NCBI GenBank assembly: GCA_014905825.1
Contig: JACGCN010000011.1
Coordinates: 1,550,001-1,614,000, forward strand
DNA: 64,000 bases
From: Lyophyllum atratum
Lineage: Eukaryota > Basidiomycota > Agaricomycetes > Agaricales > Lyophyllaceae
Direction: 5' to 3'
Positions 1 to 10,790 of the stretch are shown in pieces (the stretch's first letter is position 1; each line of letters begins with the position of its first letter). The notes beneath the pieces were generated by a model. The model did no database searches, was not told where the DNA came from, and saw nothing but the letters and a program-made list of their open reading frames with translations. Made by a program: the position numbers and the translations under genes.

Positions 1-551
1 ACAGGACCATTAGCCTTAAGCGAATGGCCACCCTGCGATAGGGAACAATGGAGGATCTGCAGAAGTGGCATATGCCGCGGGATCTGTATGAACTTCTTGA
101 TGGCCAGAGACAAAGACGGCGGGCTGTGGCCTGGAGGGCCGTCAGTGACTCAAATATGTTAACGCGACAAGGCAGAGCACCGCCAACTAATCATTACCTC
201 GAGCGACTTTGTTATTGGGCTCTGTCTCTGGACAATAGGACAATAGTCCGTGCGGTGCACGTATCAACGTGATCATCAATCAGCTTGAAGGCGACTGAGT
301 CGCCTTGAAGTTATTAGACACCGAGAAGCCAGAGCAGTACACCATATGTTTCCATTGATTGTGGTGAATAAGAGATTCCTGGGCAGCCCAGCTTGAGCGC
401 AGGATCCCGACCCCCGAGGGCATGCCAAAAGACATGGCGAACAGGACAAAGGCAGCTGGTCATCTTATCTCATCTTATCTAAAATTCCGTTATCCGCCTC
501 CGAGAGGTTCGGAGCAGCCTTCCTCATTTCATTCTTGACACATATTTCAAC
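1..551. other. Intergenic, upstream of VPS28
   Basis: No gene could be supported. Short open frames (for example 48-272) have no recognisable composition or splice context. A CTTATCT-type cluster at about 462-481 (GATA sites on the opposite strand) lies about 75 bp upstream of the VPS28 start and may be part of its promoter; this is inference. Confidence 0.5.
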
Positions 552-1501
552 ATGAGCTCGCTGCCGCTCTCCATGGATGAAGAAGTCCGTTTGTATACCA
601 ATAATGCAGACCGGGAAAGATACAACAATCTAGCGACCCTCTTCGGTATCACTGTGGCCCTTGATTATCTTGAGCGAGCGTTTGTACGGGACTCTATTAC
701 TGCAGCTGAGTACGTTCTTCCGTGTGTCATTTTTTTCGCATCAACTCAGCCATTCCTCAATTGCTATTTATTTATCTCTCCTCAAAGAGATACTCGCCAG
801 CATGCACGCGGCTCATCGCGCAATACAAGACCATGTTGAAGTTGGTGGGGGACAGTGTGCCATCAATAGAAGAGTTCATGGCAAGATATCGAGTCAGTGT
901 TCTCCTGATATTGCTTGGATGCGACGAGATACGTAATACTAATCCCCATTCTTAGATGGATCATCCTGCCGCTCTTCATCGACTGCAAGTTGGGGTCCCA
1001 GCCACGGTCGAACATTCGAGTGAAGCTGGTCCGGAGACAGGGAAATGGGTGGCAGAGACGACGCAAGTGAGGTCGAGACTTGAATCCCCCTACCATTCGA
1101 TCTCACGCTGTTTCCAGAGCTTCATCACATTCATGGATGCATTGAAGCTACGCCTACGCGCTAAGGACCAGTTGCATCCAATCCTGCAGGACCTCGTGAC
1201 TGGTTATGCCCGGTTCAAAGGGAGCAAAGACTGGGAAGGACGAAGTCGTATGGTTGGATGGTACGTCTCGCCTCTGTTTCCATGATGCCAATTAAGGTCG
1301 CGTTGTTTCAGGCTGATCACTCTCAACGGGATGAAGGCATCCGAGGAAATCACAGAAGAGCAATCGCGCCAGGCTCGTCCTCCTTCTTTCAATCATATAA
1401 GCTCGAACTTATATGTCTTCTACCAGTTGCTATTTGATGTCGACCATGCTTATGCCGAATTCTTCAGAAGTCTGAGTGGTGGGAAAGACGATCCTTCCTA
1501 A
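552..1501 (+). CDS. VPS28: VPS28, ESCRT-I subunit
   Basis: ESCRT-I component that helps sort ubiquitinated membrane proteins into multivesicular endosomes. Six exons: 552-709, 790-892, 956-1066, 1118-1260, 1312-1372 and 1427-1501, giving 216 aa against about 221 aa in human VPS28. The N-terminal core (DEEVRLYTNNADRERYNNLA, then LERAFVRDSITAAEYSPACT) and the C-terminal four-helix domain (SFITFMDALKLRLRAKDQL, then GRSRMVGWLITLNGM and LLFDVDHAYAEFF) match the family throughout. The start is the only ATG giving the conserved N-terminus. The last intron (1373-1426) begins GC rather than GT. It is 54 bp and open, so if retained it would insert 18 residues in the middle of a conserved helix. Splicing it restores the family sequence, so a GC-AG intron is the better reading. 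Neighbours are unrelated. Confidence 0.95.
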
Positions 1502-3230
1502 CATCTTCTCAACCCGTCGCCCCTCGAATACCTCGTAGCCCTATCGACTTGATAGCCATGGGGGTCACACTCTATACCAAACAGTGATTCAGAGGGTGCA
1601 CATGGGACAGTGGCGATGAGGCCTTCGATGACACTGCTTTCGGTAGCTGGACGTCAGGCGTACCGTAATGACAAGAAATGATCATTCATTTCGAGAAACA
1701 GCTGTGCTACATGCTACAGTAATGCACGGAGACGACAGACCCATGGTCTGAATGTCGATGTACAGTAATACTAACCATCTACTTCAACCCCAAGTTGTCC
1801 GTTGTCAATATAGTGGAATCCTCCCGCACATCTATATCCCGACCCAATGTCCTGCCAACGATATTTTTGCGACACAAACATCCATTTCCCGCAGTTTAGC
1901 CTCAGCATAGAGAGCGTTAGTGAATCACCCATCCACGATGGGAGGAAAGCCAGTGGTGAAGGGCGCTGCCAAACTTCAACCAACGAGCCTAAGTAGAAGT
2001 CAGCTCATTCTATAAATAGAAACTTGAACGACTATGCCGAGAATCGACAACGGTGTCGTCTTCAACACTTCACTGGGCCTTCCATCCGACTGTCGATCTA
2101 CGAGGATGGTGGATGCGGAGTTAGATGGCAAAGGTCCAGAAGAGATGGTCTGGTGCTAGGCTATTAGGGTATGAACTGACCTTGACAGCCACTATGTTGT
2201 TCTTCGGGGAACAAAAGACCCGTCGATTTAGCGCTTCCATGCGTTTCCATGCTAGGTAGGATGGGCTTATAAGCATTGAACGTTTGAACCCGCATTTGCG
2301 ACGTCAGCGCCTTCTAAATGAGATATGGCTCAAGTTGGTAGATTCGTTACTACGCGACTTTCAAGTAAGTATTCTAAGACTGTCTGCATCACCGTAGAGA
2401 TCAGTCCGGCGAAACGTCAAAGCGCGGTAAATTGACAACTATAAGAAGTCCCGCGCGTGCATTCTGAGTCACTTGTTTGGAATATTCAGTGGTGGGCTCA
2501 GGGCTGCTACCCTCCTGAAGATGTCAACAGCCGTCAGTGGGCTTTAAAGTCATCCTAAGTGAGCTCCGGGAGCTTTCAACCAATGTAGTCCCAGTTTTAT
2601 AACTCAAAAGGAGGTCTTTGAAATAGCCTCGATGGCGTCCCACACAGAAGACTGAATCGCGACTAATACGAATCTCACGATCGTCCTTAGTTACATATGT
2701 AGCAGAGGTAGATGTCTTATTAGTAAACATAGTAAACAAGGATCGATCTTATCTTATCTTAACGCCTTGGATTTAACCAAGTATTACATAATTATCTGCA
2801 AACTGGTTAATGCCAAGTTAATGCGCTTCCCAAGCGCTTCCTCCCCCTCCAAGTCTAGTGGATCACTCACATTCCATTGCAACTGCCAACGACAGGCGAA
2901 AGAGCTTCGAAATGTGCGATCGCGAAAGTTAAACACCTGCCATAGCGCCGTTCAACTTGCCCTCTTCCTGACCTAACTAACTATGTGGTTTGGGCCTTAT
3001 GGAGAAGATTCCCTAGAAGGGAAAGGGTCCCTTGTGTCGAAACCTGAAAGCGACCAGAACGTCCAAGTCCAACGCAAATTGGGGGCGGCCGATCGCGTTA
3101 CCTCGGAACCCAATCGCATATCGACCATATCTATGCTGTTTGAATGAACACTGTCACACTAAATCCATACGTTGCTGCTGGTGTTCGTAACCGACCGAGG
3201 AAGATGATCTCTCAGCAGAGAACTGTTCCG
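1502..3230. other. Intergenic, no gene seen
   Basis: About 1.7 kb without supportable coding sequence. Open frames at 1771-1983, 2524-2739 and 2767-2976 have no family resemblance and no splice continuation. A tandem CTTAT motif near 2747-2760 resembles the one upstream of VPS28. Confidence 0.45.
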
Positions 3231-3240
3231 AATATATATA
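3231..3240 (+). promoter_or_regulatory. TATA-like box of the P450 gene
   Basis: TATATATA lies about 30 bp before an in-frame upstream ATG at 3266 and about 140 bp before the ATG at 3379. The position fits a core promoter. This is inferred from sequence only. Confidence 0.4.
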
Positions 3241-3378
3241 CCCACCAACTCACACTCCGATTACAATGACAGGTACTAGCAGTTGCCACCTTACCAGGAT
3301 TCAAAGGTGCGCTTACCACCCATTTAGTAAAAACCCAAACCCAACTTCTTTCATTGCAGTAACGATTGGATTATTTCA

Positions 3379-5705
3379 ATGCTCTCTTTGGACGCTATTC
3401 TTCGCTTTCTTGGGTATCTAACAGGGGTGTTCGTCGTTTATGGTTGCTATCAAGTATACACCGAAGTAACATCGCCGTTACGGAATCTTCCTGGCCCCAA
3501 GCCTGCGAGTTGGCTCTTTGGGAACGCAGTGGAGCTCTTGGAAGCAGTATGTCTTGCGACTGCACTGTCAATACAAGTAACGGACTAGCTTCAAACCAGG
3601 AAGACTCCTTGCTCCCGGAGCAGTGGGCTGGAGAGTATGATCCGACTATTAAACTTACGGCCTTATTTGGTACTGTAAGTCGTTGCTCATATGTGTGTCA
3701 GGAAGATGGGGCTGACACCGAGGTCCTCAACAGATTAGTGTGCTACATACTATGGACACCAAGGCTTTGAAGCACGTTATTGTAAATAGCGATATCTATC
3801 AAAAACCTGCGTTTTGGCGTTACGCGCTCCGTCGTTTACTAGGCCCCGGTCCGTTCTCGTGTCTATGGCTCCATTCGACGTCTGACAAGCATTCGGTACT
3901 TAAGGCGCCGCACATGTGGTCGAGGGAGACAAACACAAGCACCAGGTAAGGTTCTCTGATCGCGTCAATGGCACCCATATTCTGAACATAGCCTTCACAG
4001 CGGGCAAGCATGGTACGCAAACGAATACCCTTTCACTAATGGAACACTACTCATCGCCCCAAGAATCCTGTATTTGGTCCCTCCCGCGTTAGAGAGCTCG
4101 CAGACATATTCATTTTCAAGTCCATCCAAGTATAATGCCACGTCTTCTACCCACATATAGTAACCCTGATTTCCACAAACAGCTGCGGGACATATGGTCG
4201 GCGACGGCTACTAATGCCGATGGAAGCGGTCGAGTTGACGCTTTGTCCTGGCTACGCAGAGCTGCCCTGGATGTTGTCGGTCTTGCTGGTCCGTTTCCTC
4301 TCACCCTTTATCTCAGCACAAAGAATAAGTGGGGGATAGGTTTTAATTACGATTTCGACGCTCTTAGTGACAATCCCAAGCCAAAGGAAGTCACTCCCGC
4401 GTTCTCGACCATGTTCAACCACTCCACTCTAGAAAAAGCCGCGAAGGCTTTTCTATGGGTGTTCTTTCCCTTCTTGGCAAGTTTTATTTCGATCGACCTA
4501 GATTTACGGATATAATAGATGTCTCACATCAGCCCACGGAACTACGCCCAGCGTTTGTGAAAGCTCGGCATATTATGACAAGTGTAGGACACCAGTCACT
4601 GCGAGAAAGCAAAGCTGCCATGAACGAAAAACATGCGGCGAAGCCGCGTGATCTTCTCTCCCTTCTCGTCAAGTCGAATACGGATAAGGGTGTTCTGGAT
4701 CACCGGCGTTTGAATGACCAGGAAGTCTTGGCTGGTACACCGCTCTAATACTGCCACTAAATCTACTTGGCTCACTTTCCTCCAACAGAGTTTTCCACAT
4801 TTCTCGTTGCAAGTAACATAACTATCGGGTGCAGTACTACCTGTTGACTCTCTCCTGCCTATGTCTTCCTCATACCTTTCGACACAGCGTCGCCGCACCC
4901 TGGGCGTTGTACGCACTCACGCAGAATATCGAGGTCCAAAATAAATTGCGCGAGGAACTCCTCTCAGTCGATACTGAGAATCCGACAATGGACCAGCTCA
5001 ACTCCTTGCCTTATCTGGACATGGTAGTCCGCGAGACGATGCGTATCTTTCCCCCGATGGGAATGATCCCTCGCGTCGCTCACAAAGACGATGTCTTGCC
5101 TCTCAATACACCCATCACCGACACGAAAGGAGTCGTACATGACACACTCAGGTAAAGTACCGCCTCAAGCTTTATCTCGTCATGAGCAACATTATTCTGA
5201 TTTATCATAGAATATATAAAGGACAGTACATCCTGATCCCTATTCTTGCTGTCAATCGCGACAAGTCGATATGGGGCGAAGATGCTCTAGAGTTCAGGTA
5301 TTTGTCAATTTATTATCACCCGACGTCATCACATAAGCTTCCGCACATCAACAGGCCCGAACGTTGGCAAAATATCCCGGAAGCCGCTGGTAAAGTCCCG
5401 GGTGTATGGGGCAATATGCTTACCTTCAGCGGTGGACAGCGTGCTTGCCTCGGATACCGCTTCTCTCTTGTCCAGTGAGCACGTGTTACTCAACGCTCAT
5501 ACGACTCTAATCGACACTCTTTTTCTCATTTTTTAGAATCAAGGCCACTCTGTTCACTCTAATCAGAGCGTTCGAGTTCGAGCTCGCTGTGCCTGTAAAG
5601 GATCTCGTAAAGAAATCACTGGCATTGCCGAGGCCTGTGCTTGTGACTGACAGGGAAGGGGGCCACCAGATGCCTTTACTCATACGGCCTGTCGTGAAGC
5701 CATGA
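3379..5705 (+). CDS. Cytochrome P450 monooxygenase, multi-intron
   Basis: Haem-thiolate monooxygenase of the large agaricomycete CYP expansions (resembles CYP5144/CYP5150-type sequences; subfamily not assigned). About 13 introns. An N-terminal membrane anchor (about residues 7-27) is followed by the LPGP hinge, VEGDKHKHQ (C-helix region), ExxR (ETMR), a PERW motif and the haem loop [13 protein letters not shown] with its axial Cys. One intron (4477-4532) is GC-AG: splicing TTG to CCC restores the expected frame. The I-helix reads [10 protein letters not shown] and then VAAPWAL, so the usual acidic residue before the conserved Thr is Ile. An alternative start at 3266 joins in frame through an intron at 3307-3359 and adds 20 residues before the anchor; 3379 is preferred because it places the anchor at the N-terminus. 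Substrate unknown. Confidence 0.9.
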
Positions 5706-5707
5706 AG

Positions 5708-5975
5708 ATGTCATTGTCGACACGGACGATGTTATCACTCTTTCTAGTGGTTGTTATGGTGGATGTTACGGTATCCAGTTTACAGTCCTATGCGAGCATG
5801 ACTGCGGAGGCTCCATGAACGTTGGACAGAGGACACATGCGGAGGCGGGAACGTTCGTTGCGTCAAATGCCGTGTATCTTGTATATGTGCTGGCGTCTCA
5901 GACGGTTTGAATTGCATCGCGGTCAACTGTTCCATGAGCATGGCTGGGTATGGTCACGGTTACGAAGGAGACTGA
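5708..5975 (+). CDS. Possible small Cys-rich secreted protein (speculative)
   Basis: The ATG at 5708 opens a hydrophobic signal-like segment (MSLSTRTMLSLFLVVVMVDV). A 52-bp candidate intron at 5778-5829 joins in frame to an exon with seven Cys, including CVKC and SCIC, giving 71 aa. Small secreted Cys-rich proteins are common in agaricomycetes. The difficulty is location: it starts 2 nt after the P450 stop on the same strand, so it would need its own promoter inside the P450 gene or a shared transcript. The cysteine pattern matches no family I recognise. It could be chance reading of a 3' UTR. Confidence 0.25.
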
Positions 5976-6110
5976 AGCCGAGATATCGTCTGGTATATGT
6001 AGTGTCCGGTGAGAGCCTCAGATCTCAACTCGGCGAAGAAGATTGTTGGCAGTGGCATCGCAGATAAAGCGGTTCTGCGAGCCAGCAGTGGCCGAGGGCA
6101 CATTCACTAT
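5976..6110. other. Short intergenic spacer
   Basis: Nothing recognised between the candidate small ORF and the duplicated TYR1 tail. Confidence 0.4.
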
Positions 6111-6328
6111 TCTCAAGTACACACATTGCTGGCGGTCTGACAATTTTCATGTGAAGCAATGAGCAACAGCAAATTACATACCCTCACAATCTTAGCTCGC
6201 CTCGCATATCCAGGAGGCGCATCCAATACATATATTATACAGATTTCTTAGTCCGTTTCCTGCTCCTCCCTCTCAATCTCCGTTTCCATGATCGCCTTAA
6301 TCATCTCACTACCCAGCTTCCCAGCCTC
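6111..6328 (-). pseudogene. Duplicated 3' end of TYR1
   Basis: This stretch repeats 8308-8521 with small substitutions and indels. It covers the TYR1 3' flank, the stop codon region and about the last 25-30 codons. Long shared runs include the AATCTTAGCTCGCCTCGCA region and the run around CATGATCGCCTTAATCATCT. Homology ends sharply after CCAGCCTC at 6328. It has no start, promoter or remaining exons, so it is a truncated duplicate. Between it and intact TYR1 lies only the MBOAT gene, so the duplication either bracketed or accompanied insertion of that gene. Confidence 0.88.
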
Positions 6329-6352
6329 GGACTGACTACTTCTACTCTACAG

Positions 6353-6517
6353 CCCGGCCGTTTTGTTGCGTCTCACCTGCTGAAAGCATTTATGGCCCAC
6401 GTCGTCATGAACTATGATATTAGTTTAGAGGATGACCAGCGCCCCAAAGACTTTTGGTTCGGGATGCACTGTATTCCCAACAGATCGTTCAGGTGCGTAT
6501 ACCGAATAGCATATTAA
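6353..6517 (+). pseudogene. Last exon of an unrelated P450 (relic)
   Basis: After a good acceptor (CTCTACAG at 6345-6352), the frame reads PGRFVASHLLKAF, HVVMNYDISLEDD, then RPKDFWFG and a stop at 6515-6517. This is the typical segment right after the haem cysteine of fungal P450s (CPGRFFA..ELK..L.H...NYD). The Cys codon and everything upstream are missing. The sequence differs from the intact P450 at 3.4-5.7 kb. The relic starts about 25 bp after the breakpoint of the duplicated TYR1 tail, keeping only the end of its upstream intron. It is therefore a fragment moved by rearrangement. Confidence 0.8.
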
Positions 6518-6698
6518 CCCATTCGTCTCGATGAGCCTTTTCCAGCTTCACGTTCAAACGCCTCTGCAACACTCCAAGAGACTCGGATGAATGAACACGG
6601 GAATTGTTGGAGTTTTTTGTTTGTTAACAAGGTTGCATTAAGCACGCGGGTCGTATCTATGAAACGGAAGTCCGTAATCGATACACATGATATACATC

Positions 6699-8011
6699 TT
6701 ATAGATTGAGGAGTCCTAACGCAGCACGGACAGGGGAGACAGGTAAGAGCTCGCAATTTCCAAGCCCGGCTTTCACGGCCCAGTCAATGTATAGTGGAAA
6801 AGAAAACATCAACCAAGCGAAGACCCAAGCAAAGCCGATGATGTTGAAAAGCTTTGCCGACGGCTTTCTGCCCACCCGGTCAGCGAGTTCGACAATGGTA
6901 TCCTCCACTATGATGGCCAAGACTTGCACCATGAAGAAAGGGAAAGAAGCCCCGAAATATTTCCGCCCTACCATAGCATCCCCAAAGGAGTGCATCACGC
7001 CAGAAACAAAGAACCCAACTAGCAGCTGGGTATTGGACGACATCCACGTTCCTTTCTTGAACCCAGCAGCTTGGACCACCACCTTCCTAGTCGAGGAGAG
7101 ATACTACACATCGCTGAATTAAACCTTCAATAGCAGCAAAAGGAGACACGTACTCGTCTCATCATCTGATGCCAGGTTCGGCTAATGAGAATATAAGTGA
7201 GGCTGTGGATTCATTTACAAAAAGTCAGAACGCACCCCCAGAAATTCCGTACAGTATAAGCATCTCTCCATTTTCCATAAGGATCCGGCCAATCAGCAGG
7301 CGTCGAGAGACCGAGCGCGACACTTATGATACTGAATAGGTAGTACTGCAGACGTACACCAGCATATGGTGTCGCCATCCATGCGATGCTGTTCAGGCAG
7401 CGGTATAAAAAACCTTGAGAAGTGATGGTCGCATTCTCAAGTTCAGCGGGTGAACCGGAGAATAATGGGTTGGTGTGAACGAAGGTCTGTGCAGCATCCA
7501 TGATCAAGAAACACCCAAAGACACGTAGAAAGCGCGAAATGATGAAGGAGCCTCGCTTCATAGAGGGCCGGTCGGGAACATGAGGTGTCTGCCATGATGT
7601 CAGTAGACTCAAGTGAAAAAGCGAACCTGAAGAACGAACTTGATAGTTCCAGCCAATGCCCCGTGGTGAGTGTATAATACATCCGGCCCAATATACTCGC
7701 TTGAGAAGCGGGCGTGTTCGAGGATCATCAACATCCGTCGAATGGCGAAATTGCCGAATAGGCTCGACGATAAGGAGAAGATGCAGGGCCGTGAAGAATT
7801 GGCCACCGATGGTTGACCCCATGGAATAGTCCTGCATCTTATCCCCAGTGGTATATAAAAGACCTTCGTAACATACCCAAGCGAAAGCAACGAATGAGAT
7901 AAGTCGTGTTCGTTTAGACAAGTCCAGAGCCAAGGCGAAAGCCAAAAGAATGTCGGGGACCACCAGAAATGTCAAGAAAGGAAACGGTGGTCGTCCCTCG
8001 TCAGATGACAT
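6699..8011 (-). CDS. Wax-synthase-like MBOAT membrane acyltransferase
   Basis: Multi-pass membrane protein with the wax synthase/MBOAT layout. Four exons on the minus strand (8011-7640, 7588-7236, 7181-7154, 7103-6699) give 385 aa. The 28-nt third exon completes the family signature FWGRTWHQMMRR. The probable catalytic His lies in GVMHSFGDAM. Hydrophobic helices run through the N-terminal part (LTFLVVPDILLAFALALDL) and the C-terminal part (IIGFAWVFAWLMFSFPLYI). Fungal members acylate lipids or terpenoid/polyketide intermediates; no substrate can be read here. It lies between TYR1 and the truncated TYR1 tail and on the same strand as TYR1. A second member of the family is at the right edge of the window. 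Confidence 0.85.
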
Positions 8012-8440
8012 ACTCTACGTGTCACAGTGGTGGTAGGAAGTTGAAAGAGTCGATGTCGGACCATCTCTCGAAAAGCCAGAAGTTCCCGTGAGAATGATCA
8101 CCAGGCCCCGGCCGCCAGCTGTAACCCACGACCTCCGGGCTGCAAGCGCCCTGCAAGCGCCCAAGTAAGAATTGGGGGCGGAAAACGATGCACCTCATTC
8201 CTACTTAGGAACGACTGATGTCTGTCTGGGAGAGACTACCTCGCCCCGGCGTAAGAGCCATTCACGGTTCATTCCGCGTTTTTTTTTTGCTTAGATTCCC
8301 AGGATCCTCAAGTACACACATTCTGACAATCTTCATGTGAACAGCGAAGCACTGATCAACAGCAAATCACATACCCTCACAATCTTAGCTCGCCTCGCAC
8401 ATCCAGGAGGCGCATCCAATACATATATTATACAGATTTT
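8012..8440. other. Spacer and TYR1 3' flank
   Basis: Contains the MBOAT promoter region (8012-8300), an A/T-rich run near 8280-8289, and the parent copy of the segment duplicated at 6111-6328. No separate gene seen. Confidence 0.5.
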
Positions 8441-10098
8441 CTAGTCCGTTTCTTCCTCCTCCCTCTTAATCTCCGTTTCCATGATCGCCTTAATCATCTC
8501 ACTACCCAGCTTCCCAGCCTCCTCGAACCGCCCTTCAAAGAACGACCTCGTCTCCTCGAACCTCCTCCTGTACAAATCAAAGCTCCCGAAGCTGACACAC
8601 TGGCTCCACCCCCGCGCCGCGACCACGAACTCAAGATCATCCGACCGATGCCACGTATCATACAACGCCGACTGGATGGCGCTACCTAGGAGAGACGGCG
8701 ACAGGAACAAGTGTTCCGCCACGCCCAGGAATAGCCTGAATATCGGCGTCGCTGCCAACGCCAGGTGCTCGTAGGGCTTGATACCCAGGTGCGCCCAGCA
8801 ATCCACCATGGCCAGCAGCGACAGGTGCGAATTGGGCCGGTACTTCGACGGTGGTGCGTTCGAAGATGCCGCCGCCGGAGATAAGGGAACCGAGTCCTGT
8901 GGTGGAGGTGGCATTTTTCCAAGACTAAACCGGTCGAGCACCTCCTGGGAGAGTAGAATCGGCTTTCGCCCTCGCTTTCCCGTGGTACTGTCCCCGAACA
9001 CGACCTCGCGGCCCCACTCGACGCGTTTACGAAACTCGGCCTCCTCTTTCGTCGAGCCGTTCCCACCGGAGAGCATGAGCTTAAAGAGCTCCGTCGCGCT
9101 TTTCGCGTATTGGTCGATCTGGATGCGCGCGCTGGGGTTGAGAATGGCGAGGCCGGCATAGACGTGCCAGGCGTTTGAGTATATACGGAGGGTGAGGTTT
9201 ACTTTGGCTGTCTCTATGCCGCCGACGTAGAGACCTTGCTCCCAGGGGTATGATAGCGAGCAAGTCCACGCGGTTCCCATGCTAGTGGAACAAAAGGTTG
9301 TCAAGCGAGGTTACGCGCGGGTCGGAGTGGGTTACCTTAGGAAGGCAGCGTGGGTTACTGCTTGGGTGTTGGCCGTGACAAGGTCGTGGTCTTCGTAAGA
9401 CAGGTGAACGTAGCGAGAGCGGAAGCAGCTCAGTATATTCTCCACAAGTGCTAGAGCTTCTGGCGGCGCGCGGTGTTTTATTAAGACCTGAATAGTTTAG
9501 AATGGTGTTGAAGGCTGAGCCGAGTGACTGAAAGAGAACCTCACCAGTGGTTGTCCGACAGGGTTGACTCCTGGGCCATGCAAAGAGTGGCATGAGACGA
9601 TGTGTGCGTCTGGCGGGAGGTATTTTTCGAATGCTGCGCGTTCCGGAGCTTTGACCGATGTCTGTCCAGCTACTATCGCGTTGAGCTTCGTAGCTAGTGA
9701 TCTCAATTCGATTTAAAAATCAAAGCTTCAAGAAAAAAAAGGAAGACGCACATGGCCCGAATTGCTGGACGACACGATCTATGAATTCTGCCTCAATCGA
9801 ATAGATGATGAAGTCGGATGAGCGTGACACTGCGTGCCCATCAATCAGAGGGTTTATGTTTGGCGTAGAAGCATAGTCGCGTTGTAGATCTGCGTGCTTA
9901 GCTGGAAGGTCACAAACGTTGATTCTGTCAAGATTCGTCGGCTATTTTCCTGGCTTACGATACAATCAAGACTCACTTTTGCCAGCCTGCCTCGGAGAGA
10001 TATTTCGCGTACATCCTGCCCATGGCGCCCATGCCTATGAGCCCAATCGTCGGTTGGGCATCGCGCGATGAGGATGGGGACACATTTGGGTCGATCAT
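8441..10098 (-). CDS. TYR1: Prephenate dehydrogenase (tyrosine biosynthesis)
   Basis: Catalyses NAD(P)-dependent oxidative decarboxylation of prephenate to 4-hydroxyphenylpyruvate in tyrosine synthesis. Five exons (10098-9977, 9924-9752, 9693-9545, 9487-9336, 9281-8441) give 478 aa, close to yeast Tyr1 (452 aa). The nucleotide-binding loop GLIGMGAMGRMYAKYL lies near residue 20. The catalytic block is IVSCHSLHGPGVNP, and SMGTAWTCSLSYPWEQGLY and YVGGIETAKVNLTLRIYSNA follow in the long last exon. The start is the first ATG before the dinucleotide-binding fold. The last 25-30 codons and 3' flank also occur as a truncated copy at 6111-6328. Acts in the cytosol; presumably a single-copy housekeeping gene. 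Confidence 0.93.
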
Positions 10099-10790
10099 GA
10101 TCGCAAGAGCCGAGTCAAGGCGAAAAGTTTAAACCCCGTGGACCGTGTGACAGCCGGCGACTTAAATGACGAGTCGAACTGGACCACCTCTAGCGGGGCA
10201 CTGGTTGCTTGAAGAGAAGGACTGGACGGTTCCCAGTGAAGCTGACAGGAAGAAATATGAGATTGTTATCTGCCGATATGACTCGAACGGGTATGCTCCG
10301 AGTCGTACTGTAATAAGGTGGTCACTTAGACTATCTTCTCTCACCTTCCCAAGGTTCCCACATGCTATCTTTATCGACTTCGGTCTCGTTATCATACCCT
10401 GATCTCCCATACTCTAGTCGCCTATGGAGACTTTCGTTGAAGCCTAAAATCAGAATTATGAACGGTGTGTGGGTGAGAAATTTCCAAGGTATGAGTCCTG
10501 TATGGTCCTCTGTTGTTCTGATCGTCTCGGATTGTCATTGACCCGTGGTTTTCAGGGTTTACAAATCGTTGTACGACTTTCTTAGAGAAAATTTCGATGC
10601 ATTTAAAGAACGCAAATGGTGTACATTGTGTAGGGAAAAATGTCCGTAGATATCATCTTATCAATTGCTTAATCTACGTAATCCAATCTCACCGGTTATA
10701 CAACAGCCGGCGCTATCACTTCCGTCACTGGCACTGGCTTCGAACATGAATGTGGGGTCACGGTCGTGAACATCATCATCTCCAGCTTGG
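10099..10790. other. Divergent promoter region, no gene seen
   Basis: Lies between divergently transcribed TYR1 and the medium-chain dehydrogenase. A 78-codon open frame at 10166-10402 is not recognisable and is overlapped by an equally long opposite-strand frame, so it is treated as chance. Confidence 0.45.

Noticed and set aside
462..2760. CTTATCT clusters as a shared regulon signal
   Set aside because: GATA-type motifs are short and occur at several unrelated places; position alone is not enough to claim regulation.
8481..9161. Plus- and minus-strand frames over the last TYR1 exon
   Set aside because: Shadows of TYR1, whose frame carries the conserved blocks.
10166..10402. 78-codon frame downstream of the TYR1 promoter
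   Set aside because: No recognisable features and mirrored by an equally long opposite-strand frame.
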